Shown: one piece after another, positions 14,495 through 22,861 of the stretch
Layout of the letters: every line of letters starts with the position of its first letter
How positions within the stretch are numbered: the first letter of the stretch is position 1
Assembly: GCA_027451565.1 (NCBI GenBank)
Contig: DAIDJC010000009.1
Location: 1 to 28,651 of the forward strand
Source of the DNA: Limisphaerales bacterium
GTDB taxonomy: Bacteria; Verrucomicrobiota; Verrucomicrobiia; Limisphaerales; UBA11358
Direction of reading: 5' to 3'
Length of the DNA: 28,651 nt
Made by a program: the position numbers and the translations under genes
Notes under the pieces: model-generated
Databases searched by the model: none
Seen by the model: only the letters and a program-made list of their open reading frames with translations
Told to the model about the DNA's origin: nothing

Positions 14495-15643
14495 ATGAAT
14501 ATCACTGAAATACAATCCAACGGGGAACTACGAGCGCATGAATTTCCGGTGGTGGCGTCCAAGTCTTTCCTGGCGCACGCAGGTGTCTGCCCACTGCCCC
14601 GAAGGGTGGCCCATGCCATTTCCCAATGCGCCCTGGAAGGCACGCTTGGGGACCAGGAAACAACGATGCATCATCGCCTGGCGGAGGCCCGGCGGCTGGC
14701 TGCCCGGCTTCTCTCCTGCCAGGAGTGCGAGGTCTCCCTGGTGGGGCCCACGTCACTGGCCCTGAGTTACATTGCGTCCGGATTGAATTTCCGCAAGGGG
14801 GACAACATTCTCATTTACCAGGATGATTATCCATCCAACGTTTATCCGTGGATGGCCCTGGCTGCCAAGGGTGTCCAGGTCCGGTTTTTAAACACCCGGG
14901 GGCTGGGGATGATCCGTCCCATGGACGTCATGGGGCAGGTGGATGAAAACACGCGCCTGGTGGCGCTGGCTTCCTGTCATTTCATCAGTGGCTATCGCAT
15001 CAATCATTCGGCAATTGGAAAGTATTTGCGCGAACGCGGGATTTTATTTTGCCTGGACGGCATACAAACTGTGGGAGCCTGGCCCACGACGGTGGAGTAC
15101 GTGGATTTTCTGGCTGCGGATGCGCACAAATGGATGCTAGGCCCGTGTGGCGCGGGCATTTTGTACGTGCGTGATGCTCTGCGGGACAGGCTCAACCCAC
15201 CCATCCACGGATGGCACAATGTCTTGTCGCCCCATTTTGTGGCCCAGGAGGAGATTCAATTTCAACCGGATGGACGAAAATTTGAAGTGGGCACACACAA
15301 TTTGCTGGGGGTGACAGGCTTGATCGCCGCGATGGAATTGATCCTGGAAATGGGCGTGGACAACATCGCCGGAGACTTGGCGGCCAAAAGGACGTGGCTG
15401 GCGGAGGCCTGTCAGGCCAAGGGATACGAGGTTCTGAACCCGCGCCCGGACAAGGACAATATCAGCGGAATCGTTTCCATTCACCGGTCGCAAATGGATT
15501 TTGGGCAATTGCACCGGCAATTGGCAGAAAACGGAGTGGTGGCGTCCTTGCGCCAGGATCGGCTTGGGCGCCAGTTTCTGCGCTTCTCGCCGCATTTTTA
15601 CTGTTCCGATGCGGATTTGCAAAAGGCCGTGGCCCTTCTGTAA
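14495..15643 (+). CDS. class V aminotransferase-fold PLP enzyme (cysteine desulfurase-like)
   Basis: 382 residues of the class V fold type I. The PLP lysine is Lys212 in FLAADAHKWMLGPCG, with the pyridine-binding Asp188 in FCLDGIQTVGAW. The phosphate and cofactor contacts are in SLVGPTSLALSYIASGL and the DDYPSNVYPW region, and the C-terminal small domain has RQDRLGRQFLRFSPHFYCSDADL. The sequence is close to SufS/isopenicillin-N-epimerase-like enzymes, but I see no clear catalytic Cys loop of the NifS/SufS kind, so desulfurase activity is doubtful. The substrate is unknown. It begins three bases after the stop of the GspF-like gene. Convergent with opgH, with hairpins in the gap. Confidence 0.87.
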   Translation: MNITEIQSNGELRAHEFPVVASKSFLAHAGVCPLPRRVAHAISQCALEGTLGDQETTMHHRLAEARRLAARLLSCQECEVSLVGPTSLALSYIASGLNFRKGDNILIYQDDYPSNVYPWMALAAKGVQVRFLNTRGLGMIRPMDVMGQVDENTRLVALASCHFISGYRINHSAIGKYLRERGILFCLDGIQTVGAWPTTVEYVDFLAADAHKWMLGPCGAGILYVRDALRDRLNPPIHGWHNVLSPHFVAQEEIQFQPDGRKFEVGTHNLLGVTGLIAAMELILEMGVDNIAGDLAAKRTWLAEACQAKGYEVLNPRPDKDNISGIVSIHRSQMDFGQLHRQLAENGVVASLRQDRLGRQFLRFSPHFYCSDADLQKAVALL

Positions 15644-15681
15644 GCCATTTCTGAAGGGGCTGGCAGTCGCTGATCTTGAGG

Positions 15682-15696
15682 GCGCATCGAATGCGC
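15682..15696. terminator. hairpin between convergent genes, probable bidirectional terminator
   Basis: GCGCAT (15682-15687) and ATGCGC (15691-15696) form a perfect six-pair stem around CGA, followed by TTCT. A second short GC-rich dyad (GCGGC-G-GCCGC) follows at about 15704-15714. The gap lies between the stops of the PLP enzyme (plus) and opgH (minus). No long T-tract is present, so it is a modest candidate. Confidence 0.4.
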
Positions 15697-15715
15697 TTCT
15701 GATGCGGCGGCCGCA

Positions 15716-17863
15716 CTATTCCCGCAGACTGAATTCGCGGATCATGGTTCGCCACCAGGGAGCCAGTTTTTCTTCCGGAGACAACCACGCCTTGGAATGC
15801 AAGTGCACCATGAGGTTTTGATCGGCCAGGATTTTCGATCGTTCGTGGCTGGCCAATTTATCAGGACCTTCGGCAAGAAGCCGTTCGCCCAAGGTCCGAA
15901 CCTCAGGGGTCCCAGCACCCAGGCGTGTGAGTTGGGAGGCGTAACCCGGGTTGAGCTGCTTTTCGCGAAGCAAAGAAACGTGAATGGCATTTATGTAAGG
16001 ATCCAGGATTGCGTCTGCGATGCCAGCGAAAGGCCTGCGTGGACGGCGGTCTTCGGTCAGGTCGCGAATGCGCAATCTGGAGCGGAGGGAGACGATTTCC
16101 TGGGGGGGACGGGTTTCTTCCGGTGTGAGGAACAGACCTATTTTTTTCATGGCCAACCCCAGGCTGCGCCTGCTGGTGAGCACACTGATGGGGATGGAAA
16201 AGACCAAGCCTGCCAAAACCGGGGTAAACCACCAGAAAAGTGTGGGGTCCAGACCCCACATGGCCAAGCCCCAAACCGCTCCGATCAACACATGGCCCCA
16301 ATGCCTTTGGGCGGCGTAACTCCAGGTGGTGCCATCGGCATCGCGTTTCTGGGCTGTCCAGCCCACCGTGATGCCGCCGATATTGGTGAGGACGAAGCGG
16401 GTGTGCCAGAGCATGAGCATGGGGGCGTGGAGGGTTGAGAAAACGGTCTCGCCCACCACACCCAATGTGGCACGGATGATCCCGCCAAATTCCATGCATC
16501 GTTCCCTGTCCAAAGCCAGGTCCAGCAGGGACAAAGCCTTGGGCAGCATGATGACAACCATGCAGATGACAAAGATGAGCAGGGCGTGGGCGGTGCCTGT
16601 CCAGTTGGCGAGGTAGGGGTTGAAGGCTTCGACCGAGAGGGTGGACAGGCCGGTGTATTGCTGGTACCAATAAATCCAATTGAAAACCAGTAGGAACGCC
16701 AGCCATAGAGGGCCTGCAAGGTAGCCAAAAATGCCCAGGAGCAGGTGGACGCGGCTGACGCCCCTCAGGCCTTTGGCAAACAATACCAAGCTGTGTTGAA
16801 GGTTGCCCTGACACCAGCGCCTTTCCCGCTGTGCGTTTTCGATCAGAGCCTGGGGAGCCTCCTCATAGCTGCCCTCCAGGTCGTATGCCATCCAGACCTT
16901 CCAGTTTTCCCGCAGCATCAGCGCCGCTTCCACAAAGTCATGGCTCAGTATCTGCCCGCCAAAGGGCTTGCGCCCGGGTAACTGTGGCAGGTCGCAGTAT
17001 TGCATGAAAGGCTCCGTGCGGATGATGGCGTTGTGTCCCCAGTAGTTTCCCAGGTCCAGGGCCCAGTAATTCAGCCCGGCTATGAAGACCGGCGCGTAAA
17101 GACGGTTGGCAAACTGCTGGATCCGCCCGAATAACGATTCCGCGTTCACCAGGGCCGGCACGGTTTGTATCAAGCCCACCGTGGGATGGGTCTCCATGAG
17201 CCGCACCAGATTCACCAGGGTTTCACCCCTCATCACGCTGTCTGCGTCGCAACAGACAAAATACCGGTACCGCCGCCCCCAGTTGTTCAGAAAATCCCGG
17301 ATGTTCCCGCTCTTGCGCTCCTCGTTAAATAGCCGGCGGCGATAGTAAATCTTGCCGAGTGCGTTCAACTCGCGGGCCAGCTCCTGCCAGCAGCGCTCCT
17401 CCTCCACCCATTTGTCCAGGTCCGTGGTGTCGCTGAGTATGAAAAAATCAAACTCTTCCAGGTGGGGGGTCTGCGCCAGGGAAGTGTAAACCGCGCGTAA
17501 ACCTTCAAGCACCCGGACGGCATTTTCGTTGTAAATGGGAAAAACAATGGCGGTGCTCACTCCACGGATGTCCTTTTGGCGGCAGTCCTTCAGCGCTGTG
17601 ATGCGGCATCGTGTGCCAAGCCTGCGTATGCAAAAACCGTAGATTCCATGCATCGAACCTATGGCAGAAAGCAAAAAAAGAATGACAAAGAGGGCCAGCA
17701 GCAGGGTGCGGGAGGAGGACCATCCCGTGCGCCACAGGAGGTCCGCAAAAATCAGCGAAACGAGCCCGGTCAGCAGGAAGGCGGAGGAATAGAAGGTAAA
17801 AAGACGGAGCCCGCGGCGGGCTGGCATCATGGGCTCAGTGAGGGAAATGATGCGTTCAGCCAT
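15716..17863 (-). CDS. opgH: glucan glucosyltransferase OpgH (MdoH)
   Basis: 715 residues of an inner-membrane family 2 glycosyltransferase that polymerises UDP-glucose into the beta-glucan backbone of osmoregulated periplasmic glucans. Two N-terminal helices (about 22-42 and 52-75) precede the cytoplasmic catalytic domain (about 100-365) with ILSDTTD (Asp145), FVCCDADS (Asp206, Asp208), LSHDF (Asp309) and RERRWCQGN (the R/QxxRW block). A block of about five helices and a long C-terminal cytoplasmic region follow. It lacks the roughly 120-residue N-terminal cytoplasmic extension of E. coli OpgH (847 residues). The ATG at 17861-17863 overlaps the end of the upstream unknown gene by eight bases. 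It stands last in an opgG-X-opgH operon. Confidence 0.95.
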   Translation of the reverse strand: MAERIISLTEPMMPARRGLRLFTFYSSAFLLTGLVSLIFADLLWRTGWSSSRTLLLALFVILFLLSAIGSMHGIYGFCIRRLGTRCRITALKDCRQKDIRGVSTAIVFPIYNENAVRVLEGLRAVYTSLAQTPHLEEFDFFILSDTTDLDKWVEEERCWQELARELNALGKIYYRRRLFNEERKSGNIRDFLNNWGRRYRYFVCCDADSVMRGETLVNLVRLMETHPTVGLIQTVPALVNAESLFGRIQQFANRLYAPVFIAGLNYWALDLGNYWGHNAIIRTEPFMQYCDLPQLPGRKPFGGQILSHDFVEAALMLRENWKVWMAYDLEGSYEEAPQALIENAQRERRWCQGNLQHSLVLFAKGLRGVSRVHLLLGIFGYLAGPLWLAFLLVFNWIYWYQQYTGLSTLSVEAFNPYLANWTGTAHALLIFVICMVVIMLPKALSLLDLALDRERCMEFGGIIRATLGVVGETVFSTLHAPMLMLWHTRFVLTNIGGITVGWTAQKRDADGTTWSYAAQRHWGHVLIGAVWGLAMWGLDPTLFWWFTPVLAGLVFSIPISVLTSRRSLGLAMKKIGLFLTPEETRPPQEIVSLRSRLRIRDLTEDRRPRRPFAGIADAILDPYINAIHVSLLREKQLNPGYASQLTRLGAGTPEVRTLGERLLAEGPDKLASHERSKILADQNLMVHLHSKAWLSPEEKLAPWWRTMIREFSLRE

Positions 17864-18452
17864 TTTTAATATGGTGAGTCACCCAAAACAAGCCGACCAG
17901 GAGAAGGGCCAATAAAAGCCAGGCCGCGGCCATTCGCACATAGGGATATTTGCCCAGATTGGTCAGGGTAGTAATGGGGCCAAGGTCCAGGGGGCGGGGG
18001 GTCATCTTGGAAATTTGAAAGTCCGGGCCTGCCAGAAGGAACGTTTCCCTCATGGCCATGACAAATTCCTCGGGCCAGGGGCCAGGGCGAAGGAATTGAT
18101 CCTGCCATCTGCCGGGCATGTCAGCCAGGAGCAGCGCCAGGCGACCCCGCGTGGAAAGCATCTGGTCGGAGTTGGTGGGGGAGGCTTGCAGGACCTGCCC
18201 AAACCAGTCCGTCACCAGCCGTTCCATTTCCTCCACGGCCAGTTCCGTGGCCGAGCGCCCGGTCTCGACGGGCGCCCGCAGTTTGGCTTGCTCCAGCACC
18301 CGCAGCACCAACTGCCCGAGCAATGGCTTGTTGCGAATGCGTAAGGCATGGAAATAGTTCTCAACTTTGGCATAGGCCGCGTTCCACTCGTTGAGTGACC
18401 GCCCAGCGATGGCCCCGGAAGCGTCCGTGAGATTCTTCAGTGCGGGTTCCAT
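17856..18452 (-). CDS. unrecognised membrane-anchored protein between opgG and opgH
   Basis: 198 residues that I cannot assign to a family. The first 170 residues look helical and soluble (SLNEWNAAYAKVENYFHALR, RNKPLLGQLVLRVLEQAK, TELAVEEMERLVTDWFGQVL), ending in a Pro-rich stretch. One hydrophobic helix follows (about 174-192, AAAWLLLALLLVGLFWV) with a very short basic tail. With no signal peptide, the bulk should be cytoplasmic and tail-anchored. Its start overlaps opgG by 16 bases and its end overlaps opgH by 8, so expression is tightly coupled. It might replace the missing N-terminal cytoplasmic extension of OpgH or act as a subunit; no motif supports this directly. Confidence 0.8.
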   Translation of the reverse strand: MEPALKNLTDASGAIAGRSLNEWNAAYAKVENYFHALRIRNKPLLGQLVLRVLEQAKLRAPVETGRSATELAVEEMERLVTDWFGQVLQASPTNSDQMLSTRGRLALLLADMPGRWQDQFLRPGPWPEEFVMAMRETFLLAGPDFQISKMTPRPLDLGPITTLTNLGKYPYVRMAAAWLLLALLLVGLFWVTHHIKNG

Positions 18453-20005
18453 AAAAAAGTCCAGGTTTCACTGGCAATTTCCTTGCCGCGGTGAAGGGTG
18501 CACCTTAAATCCACGGGATCATGGTTCCCGGGCTTGGGCACCATGGTCAGAAAGACTCTCCAAGAACCTTCAAATGGATTCCATACCACGTAGTTGTCTG
18601 CGATCGTTGCATTATCGCTGCAATTGGCGATGGATGTGGGGGGCTGGTTCTCGGGAATCGTGCTGAGGTCCGGCCCCTCGAAATCAATGACAAATTGCCG
18701 CGATCCTGCAAAACGGGCGTCCACTCCCTGGCGTGTGGCCACCACTTTGTCCATCGAGAGTTTCAAGTCGGTTTCCCGCGTCCATTCCATCGTATAGCCA
18801 AAATGATAAGGGTGCATCGGCTCCGGTTTCACTTTGGGATCCCAAAAGGCCACGATGTTGTCCAGGCCCTCGTAGGTGGTGCTGAGTTCCACCAGGTGCA
18901 AATTGCCATCACCCCAGTCCCCGTGCGGCATGATCCATACACTGGGGGTGAGTTGGTACTGGTTGAACAAGTCCTGGTAGGCGGAGAAATTGCGCTCCCG
19001 CTGCAACAGGCCAAATCCTTTGATGTCCGGGGCGTGGAAAACCTGGTGCCGCATTGAAGGCGGATTGTCCAAAGGCCGCCAAAACACCTCCCCATTGCCC
19101 ATATGCACCAGCAGCCCGTCGGTGTCATGGACTTCGCCCCGGTAATCATCGGGTTTCCGGTCCGAATCCTTGCCGAACCAAAACATGCTGGTCAATGGGG
19201 CCAGGCCGAGGGTGAGAACGGGCTTGGTGTCCGCCTGAACGGCATGCACCAGATTGGAGGTTCTCAAATACAATATGGCATCCACATCGCATACCGTGGT
19301 CTCCCCGGGATGCACAAGGAATTCGTAGGCCCCCACGCACCGGACACTGTCCAGTATGGCATACAAACGCATTTCAGTGTCGTCCAGATTCGGCTTTCCC
19401 AGCCACCAGTCGGTGAATATGGGAAATTCCTCGGGCCTGTCGCCTTCACCGCAGTTGATGGCCAGGCCGCGGGCCGATTGGCCGTAGCGCTGTCCGTGGC
19501 CCAATAGCCGGAAATAACTGGCACCAAGGAACGCCCCCAACTCGTCAAACTGGTTGGTCTGATTGAGGGGGTATAAAATCCTGAAACCTGCATACCCTGT
19601 CTTGGCGGGGATTTGCCGGGCAAGGTCCCCCATCTTGCCGTAGTCAAAGAAATCCTGAATGAACCGTATGGGTTGGGTGTGTGTCAGGGTGAATTCATTA
19701 ATGTGAACCGGTTCGGAATAAAGGTAACCCGGATGAAAAAATTCCACCCGGAAGGGAAGGTTTTCCGAGGTCCACAAAGCGTGATCTCTTCGAAACCGGA
19801 TTTCCCGGTACTTGTCATAATCCAGGTTATCGGCCTGAAGAACCCGGGGCAAATCCACCCGGGGCGAATGGAATGGTTCCAATGCCCGTTCGTAGGCCTT
19901 GTGCGCCACATAATCGAGATTGACCTCCGCAGATTCAGCCGCCAGAACGGATGAACCCGGCAAAAGACTCGTTCCCATAATCAAAAGACACCAAATCTTG
20001 CGCAT
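18437..20005 (-). CDS. opgG: periplasmic glucan biosynthesis protein OpgG (MdoG)
   Basis: 522 residues from the ATG at 20003-20005 (MRKIWCLLIMGTSLLPGS), which gives a signal peptide ending near SVLAAES; the upstream ATG at 20009 adds two residues, and the frame extends further without need. The mature protein follows the OpgG order: VDYVAHKAYERA-like start, FRRDHALWTSENLPFRVEFFHPG, GYAGFRILYPLN, ELGAFLGASYFRLLGHGQRYGQSARGLAI, EEFPIFTDWW, MFWFGKDS, RPLDNPP, GFGLLQRERNFSAYQD and WIMPHGDWGDGNLHLVELST. OpgG works in the periplasm on the glucan backbone (thought to be needed for branching or processing). The length agrees with family members of about 510-550. It is the first gene of the operon; the promoter should lie in 20006-20200. 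Confidence 0.96.
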   Translation of the reverse strand: MRKIWCLLIMGTSLLPGSSVLAAESAEVNLDYVAHKAYERALEPFHSPRVDLPRVLQADNLDYDKYREIRFRRDHALWTSENLPFRVEFFHPGYLYSEPVHINEFTLTHTQPIRFIQDFFDYGKMGDLARQIPAKTGYAGFRILYPLNQTNQFDELGAFLGASYFRLLGHGQRYGQSARGLAINCGEGDRPEEFPIFTDWWLGKPNLDDTEMRLYAILDSVRCVGAYEFLVHPGETTVCDVDAILYLRTSNLVHAVQADTKPVLTLGLAPLTSMFWFGKDSDRKPDDYRGEVHDTDGLLVHMGNGEVFWRPLDNPPSMRHQVFHAPDIKGFGLLQRERNFSAYQDLFNQYQLTPSVWIMPHGDWGDGNLHLVELSTTYEGLDNIVAFWDPKVKPEPMHPYHFGYTMEWTRETDLKLSMDKVVATRQGVDARFAGSRQFVIDFEGPDLSTIPENQPPTSIANCSDNATIADNYVVWNPFEGSWRVFLTMVPKPGNHDPVDLRCTLHRGKEIASETWTFLWNPH

Positions 20006-20713
20006 CCCCATCAGGAGAAACCAAAACCGGACATTTTGCAAGCATGCTGCATGAATGGTTGTTGTCATTTTTCACCCGTGTATCATCCCCGAAAAGGGGC
20101 CAGACCCGGGTCTGACCAAAGCTATTTTGAAAATATCCCTAAAAACATGGGTTCAACCACGAAGGACACGGATTTACGTGGGTCAAAAAACTTGTTTCTT
20201 AAATCCACGTCAGGCTCACCGCTTTTTTCTCCCTCTCCACCAAAAGCCTTTTGGTCGGAAATTGCCGGGGAGGCGTGGAACTGGGATTTTGGCACAGTAA
20301 TGTGTTCAGTATTCCTCTTGAATGTGAGTGATCTCCCCGCTACCCCCGCTTGGCTGGCAGAGCGAGGAAACCCGAGTCGCCCGGTTGTTTCTTGCGCTTG
20401 AGAAAGGCGGCTGCCATGAGCTCTGCGACCGGCTTGATTACACGAGGGTTTAACGATTTCCGGGTTAAAAATCTGACCTGCAGGGCGTTGCATCCGTGCC
20501 CATACGCGTCGTCGGTGTCTTGGTTGGCTCATTCCAATAGGTATGCTCCTGCAAAACCGGAAAATCAGTTCGCGACTAATGCCATTGCAGGGTTATGGGT
20601 GCAGGCCGGGTGACCGCACTCGGTGATGGTTGTCCCCCTCTTTTCGATGGGCGACCATCTGACGAATAATAAGGCGGTGTTGCGGCAGGCTGGCTTGGGA
20701 GCTAAAATTTTTG
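20006..20713. other. 700-base gene-free region with palindromes between opgG and the TetR regulator
   Basis: No convincing gene is seen; frames such as 20122-20532 (minus) and 20036-20401 (plus) overlap each other and have no family resemblance. It contains a 14-base perfect palindrome at 20101-20114, and the stretch TTCAACCACGAAGGACACGG (about 20152-20171), which resembles an ACGAAGGACACGAAGG-type dispersed sequence I associate with environmental Planctomycetota/Verrucomicrobiota genomes. GGATTTA (about 20169) and TAAATCC (about 20199) form a seven-pair stem. The remainder is unremarkable. Confidence 0.45.
20101..20114. repeat. perfect 14-base palindrome CAGACCCGGGTCTG
   Basis: CAGACCCGGGTCTG is its own reverse complement. 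The flanks AAAAGGGGC and ACC recall the AAAAGGGGTCAGACCC hairpin often seen near REP-associated transposases, although no such transposase is in the window. It may be a dispersed repeat or a protein-binding site. It lies about 95 bases upstream of the opgG start. Confidence 0.5.
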
Positions 20714-20746
20714 TTGACAAATAAAACAATTGTTTGAATTATTTGT
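20714..20746 (+). promoter_or_regulatory. promoter and palindromic operator of the TetR gene
   Basis: A perfect -35 TTGACA (20714-20719) is followed after 17 bases by AATTAT (20737-20742), a 4-of-6 match to -10. The spacer contains the perfect 12-base palindrome AAACAATTGTTT (20724-20735). A longer dyad, ACAAATAA (20717-20724) and TTATTTGT (20739-20746), surrounds it with a two-base offset in centre. A dimeric repressor bound there would block polymerase, so autorepression by the adjacent TetR protein is likely; this is inferred from position. Confidence 0.65.
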
Positions 20747-20753
20747 TTTAAAC

Positions 20754-21431
20754 ATGAATGTCAGGTCTTCCTTGGCTGATGGCAAAGAGCATCAGGATGC
20801 AACGCGTCGTCATCTTTTGGAGGCGGCAGGCGAGGTCTTTTCGGAGCTCGGATTTCAAAATGCCACGGTGCGAGAGATTTGTCACCGGGCAGGTGCCAAT
20901 GTGGCGGCGGTGAACTATCATTTTGGCGACAAAGAGACACTTTACCTGGAGGTTTTGCGCCATGCACATCATAAAGCCTTGGAAAAATACCCGCTGCTGC
21001 TGGACGCCCAGGAATCAGCCTCTCCTGAGGAAAAACTGAAGTGCTTTATTTTGTCGCTGCTCTCCCGGATTTTTGACAAAGGTCCCAATTCGTGGCACGG
21101 GAGGTTGATGTCGCGTGAAATGATTGAACCGACTCATGCTTTGGATTCGCTGGTGCAGGAACGAATCCGCCCGATGTCGGAAGTTCTCCTGGGGATCATT
21201 GCTGAAATCCTGGACTGTCCGCCCACGGATGAGCGGGTGGTGGCCAGCGCTTTCAGCGTTCTGAGCCAGTGTGTTTTTTACAAACATTGCCGTCCGTGCG
21301 TGGGGTCGCTTTTCCCTGGACTTTTGCCGGAAAACGATAAGGGTGTGGCCCGCTTGGCGGCCCATATCACGGATTTTTCACTGGCTGCAATGAGGGGGTT
21401 TTCCTCAAAAAACAGGGGTAAAAAACGATGA
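20754..21431 (+). CDS. TetR/AcrR-family repressor, CerR-like
   Basis: 225 residues from the ATG at 20754; a TTG eight codons upstream lies inside the operator and is unlikely. Residues about 14-60 form the TetR helix-turn-helix: RRHLLEAAGEVFSELGFQNATVREI, then RAGANVAAVNYHFGDKETLYLEV. The C-terminal region (FSLLSRIF-like LSLLSRIFDKGPNSWHGRLMSREMIEPTHALDSLVQERIRP) resembles the ligand-binding domain of CerR/YbiH-type regulators. Those often control multidrug pumps with an HlyD-like adaptor, ABC proteins and sometimes TolC. Here the stop overlaps (ATGA) the start of a TolC-family gene, so regulator and outer-membrane channel form one transcript. The palindrome in its promoter suggests autorepression lifted by a small-molecule ligand, which is unknown. 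Confidence 0.93.
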   Translation: MNVRSSLADGKEHQDATRRHLLEAAGEVFSELGFQNATVREICHRAGANVAAVNYHFGDKETLYLEVLRHAHHKALEKYPLLLDAQESASPEEKLKCFILSLLSRIFDKGPNSWHGRLMSREMIEPTHALDSLVQERIRPMSEVLLGIIAEILDCPPTDERVVASAFSVLSQCVFYKHCRPCVGSLFPGLLPENDKGVARLAAHITDFSLAAMRGFSSKNRGKKR

Positions 21432-22810
21432 TAAATTCAATGAAACACGTTTTGGCTGGGGTGCTGACAGTGGGCCTGGCGATCTCGGCCTGGGCGCAGG
21501 AGGTGGGGACCAATGGACCGGAGTGGTTGACCAGACCGCTATCGCTGGTGAATGCCTTGGACACGGCATTGCAACAGAATGCCAAAGTGCAGGAGGCCCG
21601 GAATGACCTCGAGACATCGCGCGGGCTGGTTGTCCAGACTCGTGCGGTGGCCATGCCCCAGTTGCAGGCCAACGCGGTCTATAAATACACGCAACCCAAT
21701 GATATCGAGGGCTTGACCATTAATAACTACAGCCTCAGCACGCCGGATCAGAATTGGAATTCAGACGTGCAGATTGTCCAGTCCATTTATCTTGGCGGGA
21801 GGTTGACTGCGGCGTTCCGGGCTGCGACAGCCACGCAAAAGCAGGCTGTGGCTGATTTTGAGACCACTGTGGCCAATGCCCTGCTGGAAACCCGGCTGGC
21901 GTATTATGACGTGCTGTTGGCGGCGCAGCAGGTTCGGGTGCATGAGGCTTCGGTGGATTTGTTGCAGCATGAATTGTCCGACCAGGAACAGCGGCAAAAG
22001 GCCGGAACGGTTCCCAAATTTAACGTTTTGCGAGCCGAAGTGGCTTTGGCCAATGAGCGTCCCAACCTCATCGGGGCCCGTAACCAATACCGGATCGCAA
22101 AAAACAACCTGGCCAACCTGCTTGGGTATAATCTTCCCCATGATGTGTGGGAGGACATACCATTGAACCTGACCGATGGATTTGATACTGCACCAAGCCA
22201 GGTCAACCTGCCCGATGCCATCCAGCAGGCCTTGAACCGCCGCACGGAACTGGTCTCTGCCCGCCAAAAAGTCACCTTGCAGCAACTCAACATCATCAAT
22301 GCGCAGGCGGGGTACAAGCCCGCGGTTTCCGTTTTCGCGGGATACAACTGGTTCAACCAGCAATATCCCCAGCCTGGTCAGGCGGCGGTTTCTCTGAATT
22401 CGGATTATTCCGGATGGAACGCCGGGGCCCAGTTATCCTGGAATATTTTTGACGGTTGGCTGACGGCTGGGAAGGTCCGGGAGGCGCGGTCGCAATTCGA
22501 CAAGTCGCAAACGGAATACCAGGACCAATGCAGGCAGATCGAGTTGGAGGTGCGGACCACCTACTCAGATTTGATTCAAGCTCAGGAGACACTGGATTCC
22601 CAGTCATCTGTGCAGGCCGAGGCGGAGGAGGCGCTGCGCGAGGCCAGGGAGCGGGCAGAGGCGGGCACCGGCACTCAACTGGATGTTTTGGACGCGGAAA
22701 CCGCCCTTACCCAGGCACGCACCACCCAAGTCCAGGCCATGCACGATTACTCCGCCGCCCGTGCCCGGTTCCAACGCGCCATAGCGGCCGACCTGGTCTC
22801 GGTTCATTAA
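21428..22810 (+). CDS. TolC-family outer membrane efflux protein
   Basis: 460 residues, normal for the family. A signal peptide (about 1-23, MKHVLAGVLTVGLAISAWAQ from the internal Met) precedes two outer-membrane efflux repeats. The first (about 37-215) has LSLVNALDTALQQNAKVQEARNDLETSRG and NALLETRLAYYDVLLAAQQVRVHEASVDLL. The second (about 255-450) has QALNRRTELVSARQKVTLQQLNII, YNWFNQQYPQPG, GAQLSWNIFDGWLTAGKVREARSQ and ERAEAGTGTQLDVLDAETALTQARTTQVQAMHDYSAARARF. The long coiled-coil helices suit a trimeric periplasmic tunnel. The start ATG 21428 overlaps the TetR stop; the ATG at 21440 is also possible. No membrane-fusion or inner-membrane pump gene follows (purH comes next), so its partner must be elsewhere. 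Confidence 0.94.
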   Translation: MINSMKHVLAGVLTVGLAISAWAQEVGTNGPEWLTRPLSLVNALDTALQQNAKVQEARNDLETSRGLVVQTRAVAMPQLQANAVYKYTQPNDIEGLTINNYSLSTPDQNWNSDVQIVQSIYLGGRLTAAFRAATATQKQAVADFETTVANALLETRLAYYDVLLAAQQVRVHEASVDLLQHELSDQEQRQKAGTVPKFNVLRAEVALANERPNLIGARNQYRIAKNNLANLLGYNLPHDVWEDIPLNLTDGFDTAPSQVNLPDAIQQALNRRTELVSARQKVTLQQLNIINAQAGYKPAVSVFAGYNWFNQQYPQPGQAAVSLNSDYSGWNAGAQLSWNIFDGWLTAGKVREARSQFDKSQTEYQDQCRQIELEVRTTYSDLIQAQETLDSQSSVQAEAEEALREARERAEAGTGTQLDVLDAETALTQARTTQVQAMHDYSAARARFQRAIAADLVSVH

Positions 22811-22861
22811 ATTCAAATTGCCGGTTGACGCCGCCCTTTCCATTCGGGATTTTGTCCTGCC

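Noticed and set aside
15716..17863. OpgH regarded as truncated
   Set aside because: It lacks the E. coli N-terminal extension but has both N-terminal helices and the full catalytic and membrane core; a shorter form is a natural variant.
20122..20532. Minus-strand frame of 136 codons upstream of opgG
   Set aside because: Basic, unstructured composition, overlapped by plus-strand frames, no family resemblance.
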